A DNA stretch of 64,000 nt from Sialis fuliginosa (Eukaryota; Arthropoda; Insecta; Megaloptera; Sialidae). The notes under the pieces were generated by a model, which saw only the letters and a list, made by a program, of their open reading frames with translations, did not search any database and was not told where the DNA came from. The stretch covers positions 27,537,098 through 27,601,097 of the forward strand of contig OY540812.1 in assembly GCA_961205875.1 (NCBI GenBank). The letters are read 5' to 3'. Position 1 is the first letter of the stretch. The number at the start of each line of letters is the position of its first letter. A program made the translations under genes and the position numbers. Below, piece after piece: positions 1 through 10,583 of this stretch.

Positions 1-2429
1 TACAAAAGTGGCGATATTTCCAAAGTTTGAAGTAACGACCTTTTGAAATATTATATCATTGTATTCAGAAAACTACACTGTATTGATTTATAAGAGAAGA
101 AATAATATTTTTTGAAAAAAGTTGAGGGGTGTCCATTATACTCAATTATACCTAATAAAAATTAAAGGGGGTACCACATTTATGTTTTTTTATAGCTCTT
201 GTAATACCAAACAAATTTTGTATTATACACAAGCCACTAATCTAAACGGTTTACGAGTTATTTACAAATTAAATATTTTACCCTCATTTTCAAGGGTCGT
301 TTCACACCCTGAACATGTTTGAGCATGTATAAAAATAGGTTTCCTTAATTTTTACTTGATTAACATTTTTACCAAGTTTCATTAAAATCCGAGACTGACA
401 CCTGGGGATCTTTCCTTGAATTTTTTGTAAAACCGAACATTAGTAAAATAATTTTATGTTTACAGTAAAACAATCATTAATTTACACTTTCTAACAGATG
501 TTTTAGTTCTAAGAACGCAGAGAATAAGAAAAACTGAGCCTCTTGTGTGTATAAATAATTTTATTGCCTAGTAACTTCATTGAGTTCATAACATTTATTT
601 CCTCGTTAAAATTTCATTAAATACACATGTTCTGATGAAAGACCATTTTATTTTCTCTTATTGTTAATATTAAAATAAAGCTATGTATGTAAGCTTTTGT
701 TAGTTGGGCCTGGCTAGTAGATGGTCTCATTTGGAAAATCATCAAAATCGGGTGGAGAGAGATGGGTGATCCAAAATTTTTTTTATTTTTTTCAAAATAT
801 CTTTAAAAGTTATGTGTAACGTGTAAATTGCAAATATTTAATATTTTTTGTAGTTCGAAAATCGTTATAGGCTTTATTTTATTTTTTTATTATACTTTTA
901 AATCATGTTTATCTTGAAATTTGAACCAGTGGTGAAAGCAGGATTTTTTTTAAGAAGAAATAGAAGTAAAAAACATGGCGATTGTTTTTAAATAAGCTTT
1001 TTTTCGCTTTCACTTAAAAAAATTGCTTGGTGCAACTGAATGACTTTTTTGCTCTACACTAAAAATGTTAATGTTACTAACTTTCAAAAATTTTAATTAC
1101 CTTTTCAATTTCTGTAAAACGACTGGAAAGGGGGGGGGGGGAACTTTCCTACAAAACTATTCATTCCTATATATTTATACTATATTTTTGCATGACTCCT
1201 CAACTATTCTTACCTCCTGGGAAGGGAGAAATCACCAGTTGGTTACGCCATTGGTTCGAATGTATTATAAAATGCTAAATATACCGGATTGAAATATGCA
1301 GAAAAATTTTTCTTTGCAATTATCAAAAAAATACTTATATTTTATATACATTTTGTTTTAAATTGGGATACGGTTACGGGTACCTAAATAAACATTTATA
1401 TAAATTGCTTATAATTGCTCTTTGATGTTTTTTATTTTATTTATTTATGCGTCCAACCAGAATGATTTGTAAATTGTACATGTATTTATTTTATAAAAAT
1501 AATTGAAAATGTCAAATATAAAATGATGTTCCTTGCAACTGAAAAGGATATTTAAAAAACCTGTAGCAGATTATGAAAATTAATTTGAATTAAATACATA
1601 TTCTGCAAATGAATTATATTTATTTGTTATTAAAAAGAATAAATTAAAAATATTTCTTGTAATTGTAAAAAAATATCTTCAATCGTTGATAATTACCCAT
1701 GTATTTTGTTTTTTTAACATCGGAAAAAAATAGAACTGATTTTTCAGTACTCAAAACATAGTTTTCATTGACATTTTTCGCTATTATCGATCCGTATTTT
1801 TTTCGAATAAATGGTTTCAAAATTTTATGTGATTATGCTCCTGTTTTCACAAACAAATGTAGCGGCCACCACAGTTTGTAAAACACTAATTTGAGTTGTC
1901 ATGCAAATAGTAAACTGTAGAAATTATGAAAATAGAAATCTTTCATGTAGTATACCAAAAAGTTAAAATAAAGAACTAATTTTCGTGTAGAATTAAAAAA
2001 TATTAACTAACTTTGCAGTTAACACATTTTCATGGCGATCAAAATAAAAAAAATTATAAAAATTCGTCCGCGTGAAATTTATATTTTTTATCTATCAATT
2101 TTCGAGATACAAGTTAGATGCAAGCTATCTCCCAACTAAATTTCATCAAGAGCTGTTCAGCAGTTACTTACAATTTCTGCGATACTTAATTTTCATCTTC
2201 AATATCCCATTGCACTAATGAAGGAAGATTTAAATAACCAAACTTAAATTTCACTCAATTTCGACTGTCATTATAATATTTTAATCAAAGCGGTGAGTGT
2301 AATATAAAACAAATAATAATAATTTTATATTCAATGAAAAAATATACAAGTATCATAGCTGGAATAAGCTATTTAATTATCACAAGAATTTTTCATTCAA
2401 TTCAATGTTTAATTAATTTTAAACTATTA
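1..2429. other. 3' flanking DNA, no gene
   Basis: AT-rich sequence with stops in all frames. It contains a run of 12 G near 1130-1141 and a LINE-tail scrap at about 2095-2165 (text like 'caagctatctcccaactaaatttcatcaa'-type tails). I see no coding potential or structured RNA. Confidence 0.6.
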
Positions 2430-2938
2430 GGGTGGCCGCACACGCCTGGTTACCGTTTCAGGTTCCCTGATGCGGTTACCGGATTAGGAAACCTGACAAG
2501 CCCCGCCCACGTACGGTTGATTGCGTTACGTTTTAATTTGCTCAGTTAAGTAGTTTTGGTGAGAAAGATAACATAGACTACGATGAACTTTTAGCAATTG
2601 CTTTCTTACTTTCTTATTTTAATATACATATCTCTGATATTTTATTAAAAATGAATTTAATTGTGTTTTTGACATCACCAATCTCGGATAAAATACTGAT
2701 ACATTGTCCATTTTACCGATCTGTCTCCAATAATAGCAAATGGAAGTCATAACAATATCTACTTTTCATTTGAAACCGTGCATACAAACCGTAAGTCAAT
2801 CCGATGCATTTCGCCCGCGTCAGGTTCGTATGCACGGTTTTAAACCTTACCGTTCGTGTGCGATGCGCCATAATATGTTCCAATGCTATTTTGACCTTCA
2901 GGTTCCCTGATACGGTAACCGGACGTATGCGGCCACTC
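2430..2938. mobile_element. PIF/Harbinger-type MITE
   Basis: The ends are GGGTGGCCGCACACG and, inverted, GAGTGGCCGCATACG. They continue as an imperfect inverted repeat of about 50 bp that includes GGTTCCCTGATRCGGT near both ends. It is flanked on both sides by TTA (2427-2429 and 2939-2941), the 3-bp duplication of the PIF/Harbinger group. An inner palindrome (ACCGTGCATAC / GTATGCACGGT) lies at 2775-2845. There is no transposase, so it is non-autonomous. Confidence 0.75.
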
Positions 2939-3589
2939 TTAACCAAACAAATAACAAATATATAAATAAATTATGATAACAGATATAATTAAATTAGTTT
3001 ATGCTATTAATAATGGATGGCGCCACCATAAAATATAAAATTTATGAAAAAGTATTAAAACATTTCTTATTTATCTCTGATAAAATGATAAAAATTTCAG
3101 TCTAGACGAATTTGATAGATTGATATAGGTACCTATATTTTACATAGATATTTCGATTTTTAAAACTTAAAAATAATATAATATTTGGTAAAAAATAAAT
3201 ATTTGTTTGTTTATTTTGTAAAAACTTTCTAATATATTTATTATATAACAATGTCATACATTAGACATGTATGTAGAATAAGTCAAATAAGTGTAAACAA
3301 TGTTAAAAATATCTTTGTTGAATTTTTATGTCGATATTCATCAGAATTTATTTTTCTTTTCCTAATTGATGTAGTATAAACATTTCCAGTAGGTATATTT
3401 AAAATATAAATAAATGATTTTATAAATTAAATGTATAACATACGTTGTTTTCGCTGGCATAAAAAAATAAATAATGATTATCTAATATCAATTTAATTTA
3501 ATTAATCGTATTGGAAAATTTATATTTTGAAATTCTGTTAAGAATTTGATTTAATTTAATTATTTGTTATCTAACTAGAACCATACAGA

Positions 3590-4560
3590 GGCTTCGCCCA
3601 TGTAACGTGAATGCCCACTCTACGTTTTTCTTACGTATTTTTAATCGACTTCAAAAAAGGAGGAGGTTCTCTATATATTTCTCTATATATTTTGTGCGCT
3701 GAAAACGAATTTGCCAATAAAAAGTTTGCTTATAATAAAAAATTCTGTTATCGTCAATTTGAAATGTTATATCAATTTTTAGGGTCTCAACGGGCCGTGA
3801 TAAATTTTTTTGAGCAAATCTAATAGATGAATTTTGTAAATTAAACTTTTTTCTTCAGTTTACTTTTTTAGTAATTACTATATAGTCTTTTTTGGCCGAG
3901 TTATGAAGAAAAAACTTTCAGATTTTCAAATCTACCCTTAAAATTTTTTTACGATCATTGTAGGTGTTCAAAATTAATAGTAGTGTGATTTTTACTTTCA
4001 TCGTAAATTACTTGGTCAAACATGGTCGTACAGCAATAGAAAGTCGAGTATTTTATTAAAGGTCAAAAAATTGCCTTGACCCATGGAGGCTTTCAAAATT
4101 GATACAAAATAATATTTCATTATAAAATTTGTTATCAGTGCTACTAGAAAATACGTAAACAACATAGTCCGGTTAATTTGATGAATGCATGCGTGTGATC
4201 TATATTAAATATCATATAACCAAAACTAATTCTAGAGTCAGGGGTCTCTTTAAATCGATTCAGTAGTTTTCGATTGAAGTCAGAACAAATGGACTATGAA
4301 AATGATTTTGCCTTTAAATTGTACAGACACTGTATACAAATTTATATAATACTCGAGGATACAAATTTAATATGTAATAAACCTACTGTTTTCATTTATC
4401 GCTAACTATTTACGTAGTGCAAAAATCCACATATTATTCACCTAAACCTCTCTCGTGAAACACTGTGAAAACCGGAATAAAATTCGTTTAATAGTTACTC
4501 AAAAAATCGTGCACAGATTGACAGATGCGGCAAAGGACTTTGTTTTATACTATGTATAGA
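3590..4560 (+). mobile_element. Decayed LINE 3' regions
   Basis: It begins with the widespread insect repeat text 'cgacttcaaaaaaggagg' (3647-3664) and later has LINE-tail phrases such as 'aaatcgattcagtag' and 'aaaccggaataaaattcg'. A related tail recurs at 41880-42060. No open frame remains. Confidence 0.5.
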
Positions 4561-5429
4561 TTGATGTTGTTGAAATTATTTAATTATAAAATATTAGTTA
4601 TTTAATAAAAATTTATAAAAAATTGCACTAGGTAGGTATATATAAATGAAAACAATGAACTTGTACCTAACTTCACTTTGTCATGTTTATTATTAAACCA
4701 ATATCATTACCTTTCCACTTTATAATACGGTCTTCGACCTGAGCTGGCTTGATTATAATAATTTTACGACACAATGCAACGACGGATTTTATTTAGCGAC
4801 TGAAGTTTCTATAGGAAATAACCAAAGAAGAGAAACAAATAATGTATAGTTATTTATTTTACAATTCTTTTACAAACCATTTTGTACATATATTATTTTA
4901 CAATTTTTAATACATATCTTCTTATAAATACATAATATCCATATCGATTTTTCCAGTACCTACTATTTTCAATAATTAATAATATTGGCAGTACATTCTT
5001 AACGATTATGGAACATAACACATTCATTATCTTACGTCTTTCTTTTGATTTTTGTTTTATAATATTCTTCTCTAACAGTATAAAATCTCAACAAATAAAA
5101 ATCATTTTTTTTTTTTTAATATCTAATTAGTAAAGTAATTTCTCCATTTACGCGGTTAAAAAAGTTTTATATGTTCACCTATCTACTAGACAAAGCACAT
5201 GTATAACAGAACTCGGGTATTCCCCGAACTTTGATTCTTCATATGTATTTATTTCCTGTTTGTGTCAATTTATAGTAAACACATATAAGAATGGATTTCT
5301 GTAATTAAAAATTTGATTGATTTTGAATAATCATTAACAATAAGATGCTATATTTTTATGATAGATAATTAAAACTCTATTTTTTGTTATTGTCAGAAAT
5401 CTGATAAATTTTATGAAACAAATTATATC

Positions 5430-5755
5430 TCACCAATGTCCAGTATTATAAAGAATTTGATTAAGTGTAAAAGCAAATTAGTTTCAAGCTATCTGCTAGG
5501 TATTAAATATAAATGACAACCACTCACAGATGTAGGGATGTAGCCAATGAAATCGTACATATAATGACATTGACGCATGTGTATTAAGTAGACATAAAAT
5601 AAGTGTACCTTATAAAATGCATAACATTTACAGTATTATACATTTATTATCACTGTCTAGAATCCCGAGTAAATTCATAACGATTTGACACCTCGCAGAT
5701 AGCGTTAGTTCCAAAGCAAATTAGCTTTACTCTCAAGCAAATTCTATAAAATACC
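5430..5755. mobile_element. Fold-back MITE, CCRGTATTAT family, copy 1
   Basis: The left end 'agtattataaagaatttg' and the text 'tttcaagctatctgctaggt' return inverted near 5690-5755 ('cctcgcagatagcgtt', then 'caaattctataaaatacc'). A second copy with the same plan is at 56088-56380. Confidence 0.55.
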
Positions 5756-6752
5756 GTAAAATATTTGAAAGGAAAGATAAAGGGCAAATAACACATTACC
5801 TAGCATTTTTACCATAATCGCTCCACGAGTCATTGGCGTATCATTCAGATTTTAAAATAAATATCAATTATCAGTGCGTCTTTAGGACTCCGATGATGAT
5901 AGCAATGCTATTAAAACACGTTTAAGTCTAAACTCTTACAATTTTTATGGTTAGGGGATTTGTATTTGATAAATATCAATTGTTTTGAATTATGAAATTA
6001 ATTAATAATAAATGTTTTATATTGTCTTTAAAAGTTTTCAGTGATAATTGATTAACAGAGAACTATCATCTCTCATATAAAGGTACTAAATTCAATTGTA
6101 ATTTAAAGCATATTTGTATATTATAAATTTTCGCCTCTGGGATAATATGTATGGAAATAGTGAAACTGACATTTAAGAAAATATGGCCGTCGTAAAATTT
6201 TGGTATTACTTCCATAATACAGACTAGCATTGGTTGTTATGTATCCATAGTTCCATTTTTACACAGCTTTCTCCATTTTTTGCTCCATTTACACGTTGTT
6301 TTCATGGAACCAATTGACCGCGTAAATGGAGAGATTGTTGTATTTATATTTCAAGGGAGACATATGTATAAAGCGTTTTTTTTAAATTAAAATGTTAATT
6401 TCAATTTTTAAAAGATTGGTTACCCTGTATATTTTTACAGTGATGGATATAATAAAAATTACTTTATGAAATGGTCTTTGAGATTTTTATTTGTTAGAGA
6501 ACAAGTTATTAAAATTATCTAAGGCTTCACACTGAGATGAGACGAGATAAAATTATTATGAGACAAAACTAAGATGATATCAAGTTCATGATCTCACACA
6601 GAGTCTCAGTATAAGAAACTGTCAATAAATATTTCAGTATGTAATACAATCATAGAGATGCAATATAACTAGAACGATAACTCTAATGGGTGAGTGTGCG
6701 CTGATAAAGATAGTTTCAATTAGTTTCCAACGTATCGCATTGCTCCTATTCA

Positions 6753-6982
6753 AGGTTATTAAACTATACAGGTTAATGTCTCATAACTAAGCATTTTAGC
6801 GAAGGGAATGGGAGGGAAGGGAGTGCGCGTGACGTCACAGGCCGTCTTATGTCAAATTGAAAATTTAAATTAATAGTTAACAGTTAGTAATTTCCATAGA
6901 TTTTGACGGCTTACTACGTCACTAACCATCAACCAATAACGTGAAACTACCCTATGAAACAACCTGCATAGTTTAATAACCT
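6753..6982. mobile_element. Nested MITE with AGGTTATTAAAC ends
   Basis: AGGTTATTAAACTATACAGG at the left is matched inverted at the right (CCTGCATAGTTTAATAACCT) with one mismatch. An inner palindromic part holds TGACGTCACAGGCCGTC and GACGGC..TACGTCA. I could not find a convincing target duplication. Confidence 0.6.
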
Positions 6983-7037
6983 TCCCTCCTAGTATTTTCT
7001 AACATAAACATTTTTCAGATGTTTCCATGGTTACGAC

Positions 7038-7260
7038 CATAGACACAGAGCATGGACCGTACATCTGACTCATAAACAGAGCCGTGTCAAAAGAAAGAGA
7101 TAGAAAATGATTTAGGATATACTTGTCCTTACTTAAACAGGAGTAACTATTTCATTCTTCTTATAAAAAGAGATAGATATATCCCAAACACCACTGCATA
7201 TCTCTCACTGTTTTGAAGAAATGTTAATACAGAATGTGCGGTCCATGCTCTATGTCTATG
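7038..7260. mobile_element. Nested hAT-type MITE with exact 8-bp duplication
   Basis: Ends CATAGACACAGAGCATGGAC and, inverted, CATAGACATAGAGCATGGAC. It is flanked by identical GTTACGAC (7030-7037 and 7261-7268), the 8-bp target duplication of hAT elements. Only 223 bp long, so non-autonomous. Confidence 0.8.
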
Positions 7261-7550
7261 GTTACGACCATATCGTGCGAATTCAATGTTTTTAGTGCAG
7301 AGAGTCGGTCAGCCAATCATACCTCGTTAGACAAGGAAGGGCGGTAACTGAGCATAAGCTATATCAAACATTGAAAGAAATTTTCAGTTGCAAAATCAAA
7401 TACCAAGACGAGATGAGACTTACCTGAGTGTCATTTCGCCTTGTCTCGAGTGAAGCCTTAATATCACCTGTATATTTTATATAAAAGCAAGGTCAGGTTT
7501 TTAGGTATTGTATTTTTATGTATAGGTATGTACATACATTGATTTTAATA

Positions 7551-7738
7551 CACTAGACTCTCGCTAATCCGGTTTTTGCTAGTCCGGCCACTCAACAGTC
7601 TGGCGTACCCCATACGTGCAGTATTACATATGTCATGTCTACATGTTAGAACGAGCCGGATTACTGTGAGTAATCCAACCCACTCTATAATCCGATCATT
7701 TTTCTGCAAAAAATAGTCGGATTAGCGACAGTCTGGTG
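7551..7738. mobile_element. pogo/Tigger-like MITE
   Basis: Left CACTAGACTCTCGCTAATCC and right (inverted) CACCAGACTGTCGCTAATCC are near-identical and flanked by TA. The 'GACTCTCGCTAATCCGG' end is typical of pogo/Tigger derivatives. 188 bp, no coding capacity. Confidence 0.75.
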
Positions 7739-7812
7739 TATATTAGTTTGGGGATATATTAAAATTACCAGATTTATAACCAGAAATAGTTACATGAAAA
7801 ATACATATTCAA

Positions 7813-7947
7813 CAGTGGCGTAACCATCCGGAGACCTAGAATGCCTCCCCCCCTACAAGGAACGGGCCAGTTGGTTAAAAAAATTATTTATAAATATATT
7901 AAAAAAATAAATTATCCCCACTAAAAAAATTTCTGGCTAGGCCACTG
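7813..7947. mobile_element. hAT-type MITE with exact 8-bp duplication
   Basis: Starts CAGTGGCGTAACC and ends GGCTAGGCCACTG. Identical ATATTCAA stands on both sides (7805-7812, 7948-7955). The similarly ended element at 24438-24620 is a relative. Loose left ends near 39194 and 45217 may be further fragments. Confidence 0.8.
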
Positions 7948-8031
7948 ATATTCAAAATAATAAATAAATTTATTTTTTCTACAACCGTTTAAAGTAGGCT
8001 TCTTCATTGACATTTCAGTGTGTAAAGTAAT

Positions 8032-8086
8032 ACTTTTGCGCTCGCCGTGCGTAAAAATTACTTTTACGCACGGCGTGCGCTAAAGT
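8032..8086. repeat. GC-rich perfect-type hairpin
   Basis: Two 25-bp arms (8032-8056 and 8062-8086) pair with two mismatches around a 5-nt loop. The core CGCCGTGCGTAAAA is exact. It stands alone in very AT-rich DNA. A second hairpin with TGTAAAATGCGTTTTTCGCA-type arms is at 8591-8667. Confidence 0.7.
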
Positions 8087-8590
8087 GTTTACTGTTTCAT
8101 AGTAACACATAATGAATTTTATAAATACTATTATATTATACAATAGTATTAAACAAATTACTAAAATTTAAGTACTATATTAATTATTGTAATACAAAAA
8201 ATTATTAATAAAATTAAATAAATTATAAACAATACCTTAAGATTTTTTTCTTGGCACAATTCATGGTATTATGTGTAATTTTCATATATCAATTTAGATT
8301 TTGCAGATAGTAAATTTAAAATTATAGAATTTACAGCTTCTGATATCTCTGGTGGTGCACATTTATGTTCTTTCTCAGTATCACCACTTATCCATCTCAT
8401 ATTATAGAATAACAAATTAAGAAACACATTTTAATGAAAATAGAACTGTAAAAAATTTTGTCCAAAGCTTACTTGAGTTCAATTTTAATATTAATATAGC
8501 AGTACAAAGTATATAAATTAATTATTATATTATATTATTATTAATATTATATTATGAATAGGGTTGTAGAAAAAATATTGTGCGCACCTC

Positions 8591-8667
8591 GGGTGTAAAA
8601 TGCGTTTTTCGCATACATGTGATTATTAGTCGAGGCGCCCACTCGTGCGAAAAATCATTTTACACCC
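8591..8667. repeat. Hairpin repeat
   Basis: GGGTGTAAAATGCGTTTTTC is matched inverted by GAAAAATCATTTTACACCC with one to two mismatches, about 30 bp apart. Function unknown. Confidence 0.55.
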
Positions 8668-8699
8668 TAGATACACAAATAACCATTTTATGCAATAGA

Positions 8700-10230
8700 A
8701 CAAACAAATTTGTAAATAATGTATTTATATTGGTTACAAATCTACATGTTTTCATATTTTAACAGCCATTATAATTAATAGTAAATAAATTCTATAGAAC
8801 AATCGACGGGAAATAGATATGTTGTATATAAAGAAGGTATTTTTTATTAACTAAATTCTATTATTATAACTAGAACCAAGTAACAATAAATAAATATTTA
8901 TTTTAATTAAAACAAATACATACTTAACTTTGAAATATATCTTTACAAAATTTAAATTAATATTTTAAAAGCATTTCTTCATTAAATCTTAGGGTCATTA
9001 ATTTAGACATTTTTACACTATTTTTAAGATTGTTTAGGAAAAAGCATTACAAATTTCATAAAACTTGATGGATTCGTTAAAATATAGGCACTAAAACTTT
9101 CTTGAATTGAAACATTTGATTTATGTATGATATTTGTTCGGTTTTTAAGGTGTACAAATACATGTATATTCAATGTACCGAATAATAAATAAAAATGTCC
9201 CCTGTTTGGCGATATAGAACTCCGGAACTATAAACCATATCTACGTCAGATCAGTCTTATAATATTTGTGAAATAGTGTATTTCTATGTTTTAAAATGTG
9301 TAATCATTTTGATAATTCATTTAGTAGTTACAGCTTTTAAAGTTAATTTTAATTATATTTTAGAAAGTCGATATTATAGTTTGTATTAAAATTTTAAAGT
9401 AATTTGCCCAATTATTCCATTTAATACAGAAATCTATGGAACTCAATCGTTACAAATTGGTTAATTTAAACTCATTCTAAAAAGTACTGTAATTAATGAA
9501 GTAATTATCGAAATGATTTGAAATTGTAAAACTAGACTATATTGAGTGTTAAAAATAAAACATTATGAGTTTACTTAGCTTAGTAGGGGTGTATTTTTTT
9601 TTTAATGGTTACTATTTTTTTAAATTTTTGATTTTATGTGAAAATTAGAACGTAAAAATAGAAGCCGTTACACGAAATATTTTTTAAAATTCCATAGCAA
9701 ATGAATGAAATGAACGCGAGTCATTTAAATAAATTAATTTAAAGAAAAAAGTACAAAATATAGCATGTTTTTACAATTACAAATGTTTAAGTTCTTTACA
9801 TATTTTTAACAAGAAAAGTTAATTTTTTTTGTTTTGTATTTTTTCGCATTGAATTGAGAATGTTTCGAACAAAAATTTCTTATTTTTTCACTAAGAATCA
9901 GATCTTTCAACACAAATATAGGTTTCCATTTAAAAAAATTGAAAACATTAAAGTTACCAATGAAAAAAACATAAAAGACAACCACAAATAAAAAATAAAA
10001 ACTGAATTATTTTTATCTGAAAAGTTTTTTTGCAAGCAGTTAAATTTTTTAAATAAAAATTCGTAACCTATTATATTGATAAACTTGTATAACAAATATT
10101 TCTAGATTGTTCCAAGATTTTCATGATTTGTAATTCCAAATTACTATGTCACGAAAAAGAGTAATTTTCTTATTAATCGGTATGTGCAACTTAGTTTCAG
10201 TGCAGGGTGTAAAAAAACTAACATAAAAAA
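8700..10230. other. AT-rich 3' flank / possible 3' UTR
   Basis: This is downstream of the gene in its own sense. There is no ORF with coding character. The distal 3' UTR and poly(A) site of the CUB-LDLa gene should lie here, but AT richness gives too many AATAAA-like words to choose one. Confidence 0.4.
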
Positions 10231-10235
10231 CCCAC

Positions 10236-10257
10236 GAAATAAATAAATAAATAAAAA
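10236..10257 (-). promoter_or_regulatory. AU-rich element in 3' UTR
   Basis: About 33 nt after the distal stop the mRNA sense reads four overlapping ATTTA pentamers (TTTATTTATTTATTTATTTC). Such class II AU-rich elements bind decay factors and limit mRNA half-life. In an AT-rich genome a TTTA repeat can also be a plain microsatellite. Confidence 0.35.
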
Positions 10258-10289
10258 ACACTAACTATTTATAAGTGCACCATGTTGAA

Positions 10290-10583
10290 TCACTGCTGAA
10301 TTCCACATCCACATGTCTGCGTTTGAGCGTTTTTAACCATGATATGTTCAAAAACACCGTCAAACAGTGAATCGTTTTCACTGGGTATTCTGAATATGTT
10401 ATCCTCCGTACTGGAGAATGATACACTTGACGAATTTTGCGATACGGAAGAAGAAGGATTCTTCAAAATACTCTTCTTGGTTGTGCGCAAGAACTGTTTA
10501 GGGATCCGCCGTTTGTACGGTTCCCATTCCGCCTCTTCTAAAACCAAACCGATGTTCTTCTCATCGGCATAGGTCACCTTTTG
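10290..10583 (-). CDS. In-frame readthrough extension, 97 codons
   Basis: Directly after the UGA stop the same frame continues with CAA-AAG-GTG and runs 97 codons to UGA at 10292-10290. The product starts QKVTYADEKNIGLVLEE and ends NAQTQTCGCGIQQ. It looks like real protein: mixed acidic/basic helical start (EEAEWEPYKRRIPKQF), then a Ser-rich stretch and a Cys-rich end, with GC content well above the 3' flank, where stops are frequent in every frame. SILK at residues 645-648 matches the PP1 docking motif, and VSF follows at 661-663. TQT at 695-697 matches the core of LC8 sites. The natural reading is translational readthrough of a UGA-C stop. Alternatives are a recent nonsense mutation, a sequencing error, an unseen short intron, or a separate downstream gene. 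The last is unlikely, since no ATG opens the frame. Confidence 0.75.
   Translation of the reverse strand, partial: QKVTYADEKNIGLVLEEAEWEPYKRRIPKQFLRTTKKSILKNPSSSVSQNSSSVSFSSTEDNIFRIPSENDSLFDGVFEHIMVKNAQTQTCGCGIQQ
10549..10567 (-). promoter_or_regulatory. Hairpin 3' of the leaky stop
   Basis: In the mRNA sense CCGATG pairs perfectly with CATCGG around the 7-nt loop AGAAGAA, and a flanking G-U pair could add a seventh rung. It starts 16 nt after the UGA. Stem-loops shortly downstream of a stop are known to raise readthrough in some insect and viral genes, so position and sense fit that role. A 6-bp stem is short and could occur by chance. The stem also has to be compatible with the coding frame it lies in. 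Confidence 0.45.

Larger units (their letters stand above)
6522..7458. mobile_element. TA-flanked DNA element hosting two nested MITEs
   Basis: Ends AGGCTTCACACTGAGA and, inverted, AGGCTTCACTCGAGAC, flanked by TA on both sides. A GAGACGAGATGAGAC-like text lies just inside both ends. Two smaller elements lie inside it (6753-6982 and 7038-7260). Tc1/mariner or pogo-type mobilisation is suggested by the TA. No transposase is seen. Confidence 0.6.

Noticed and set aside
10339-10572. Plus-strand open frame opposite the extension
   Set aside because: Shadow of the minus-strand coding sequence. No exon structure or protein features on this strand.
10290-10577. The downstream frame as an independent gene starting at GTG (10577)
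   Set aside because: No ATG at its start, eukaryotic context, and it is exactly in frame with the exon upstream, separated only by UGA and two codons.
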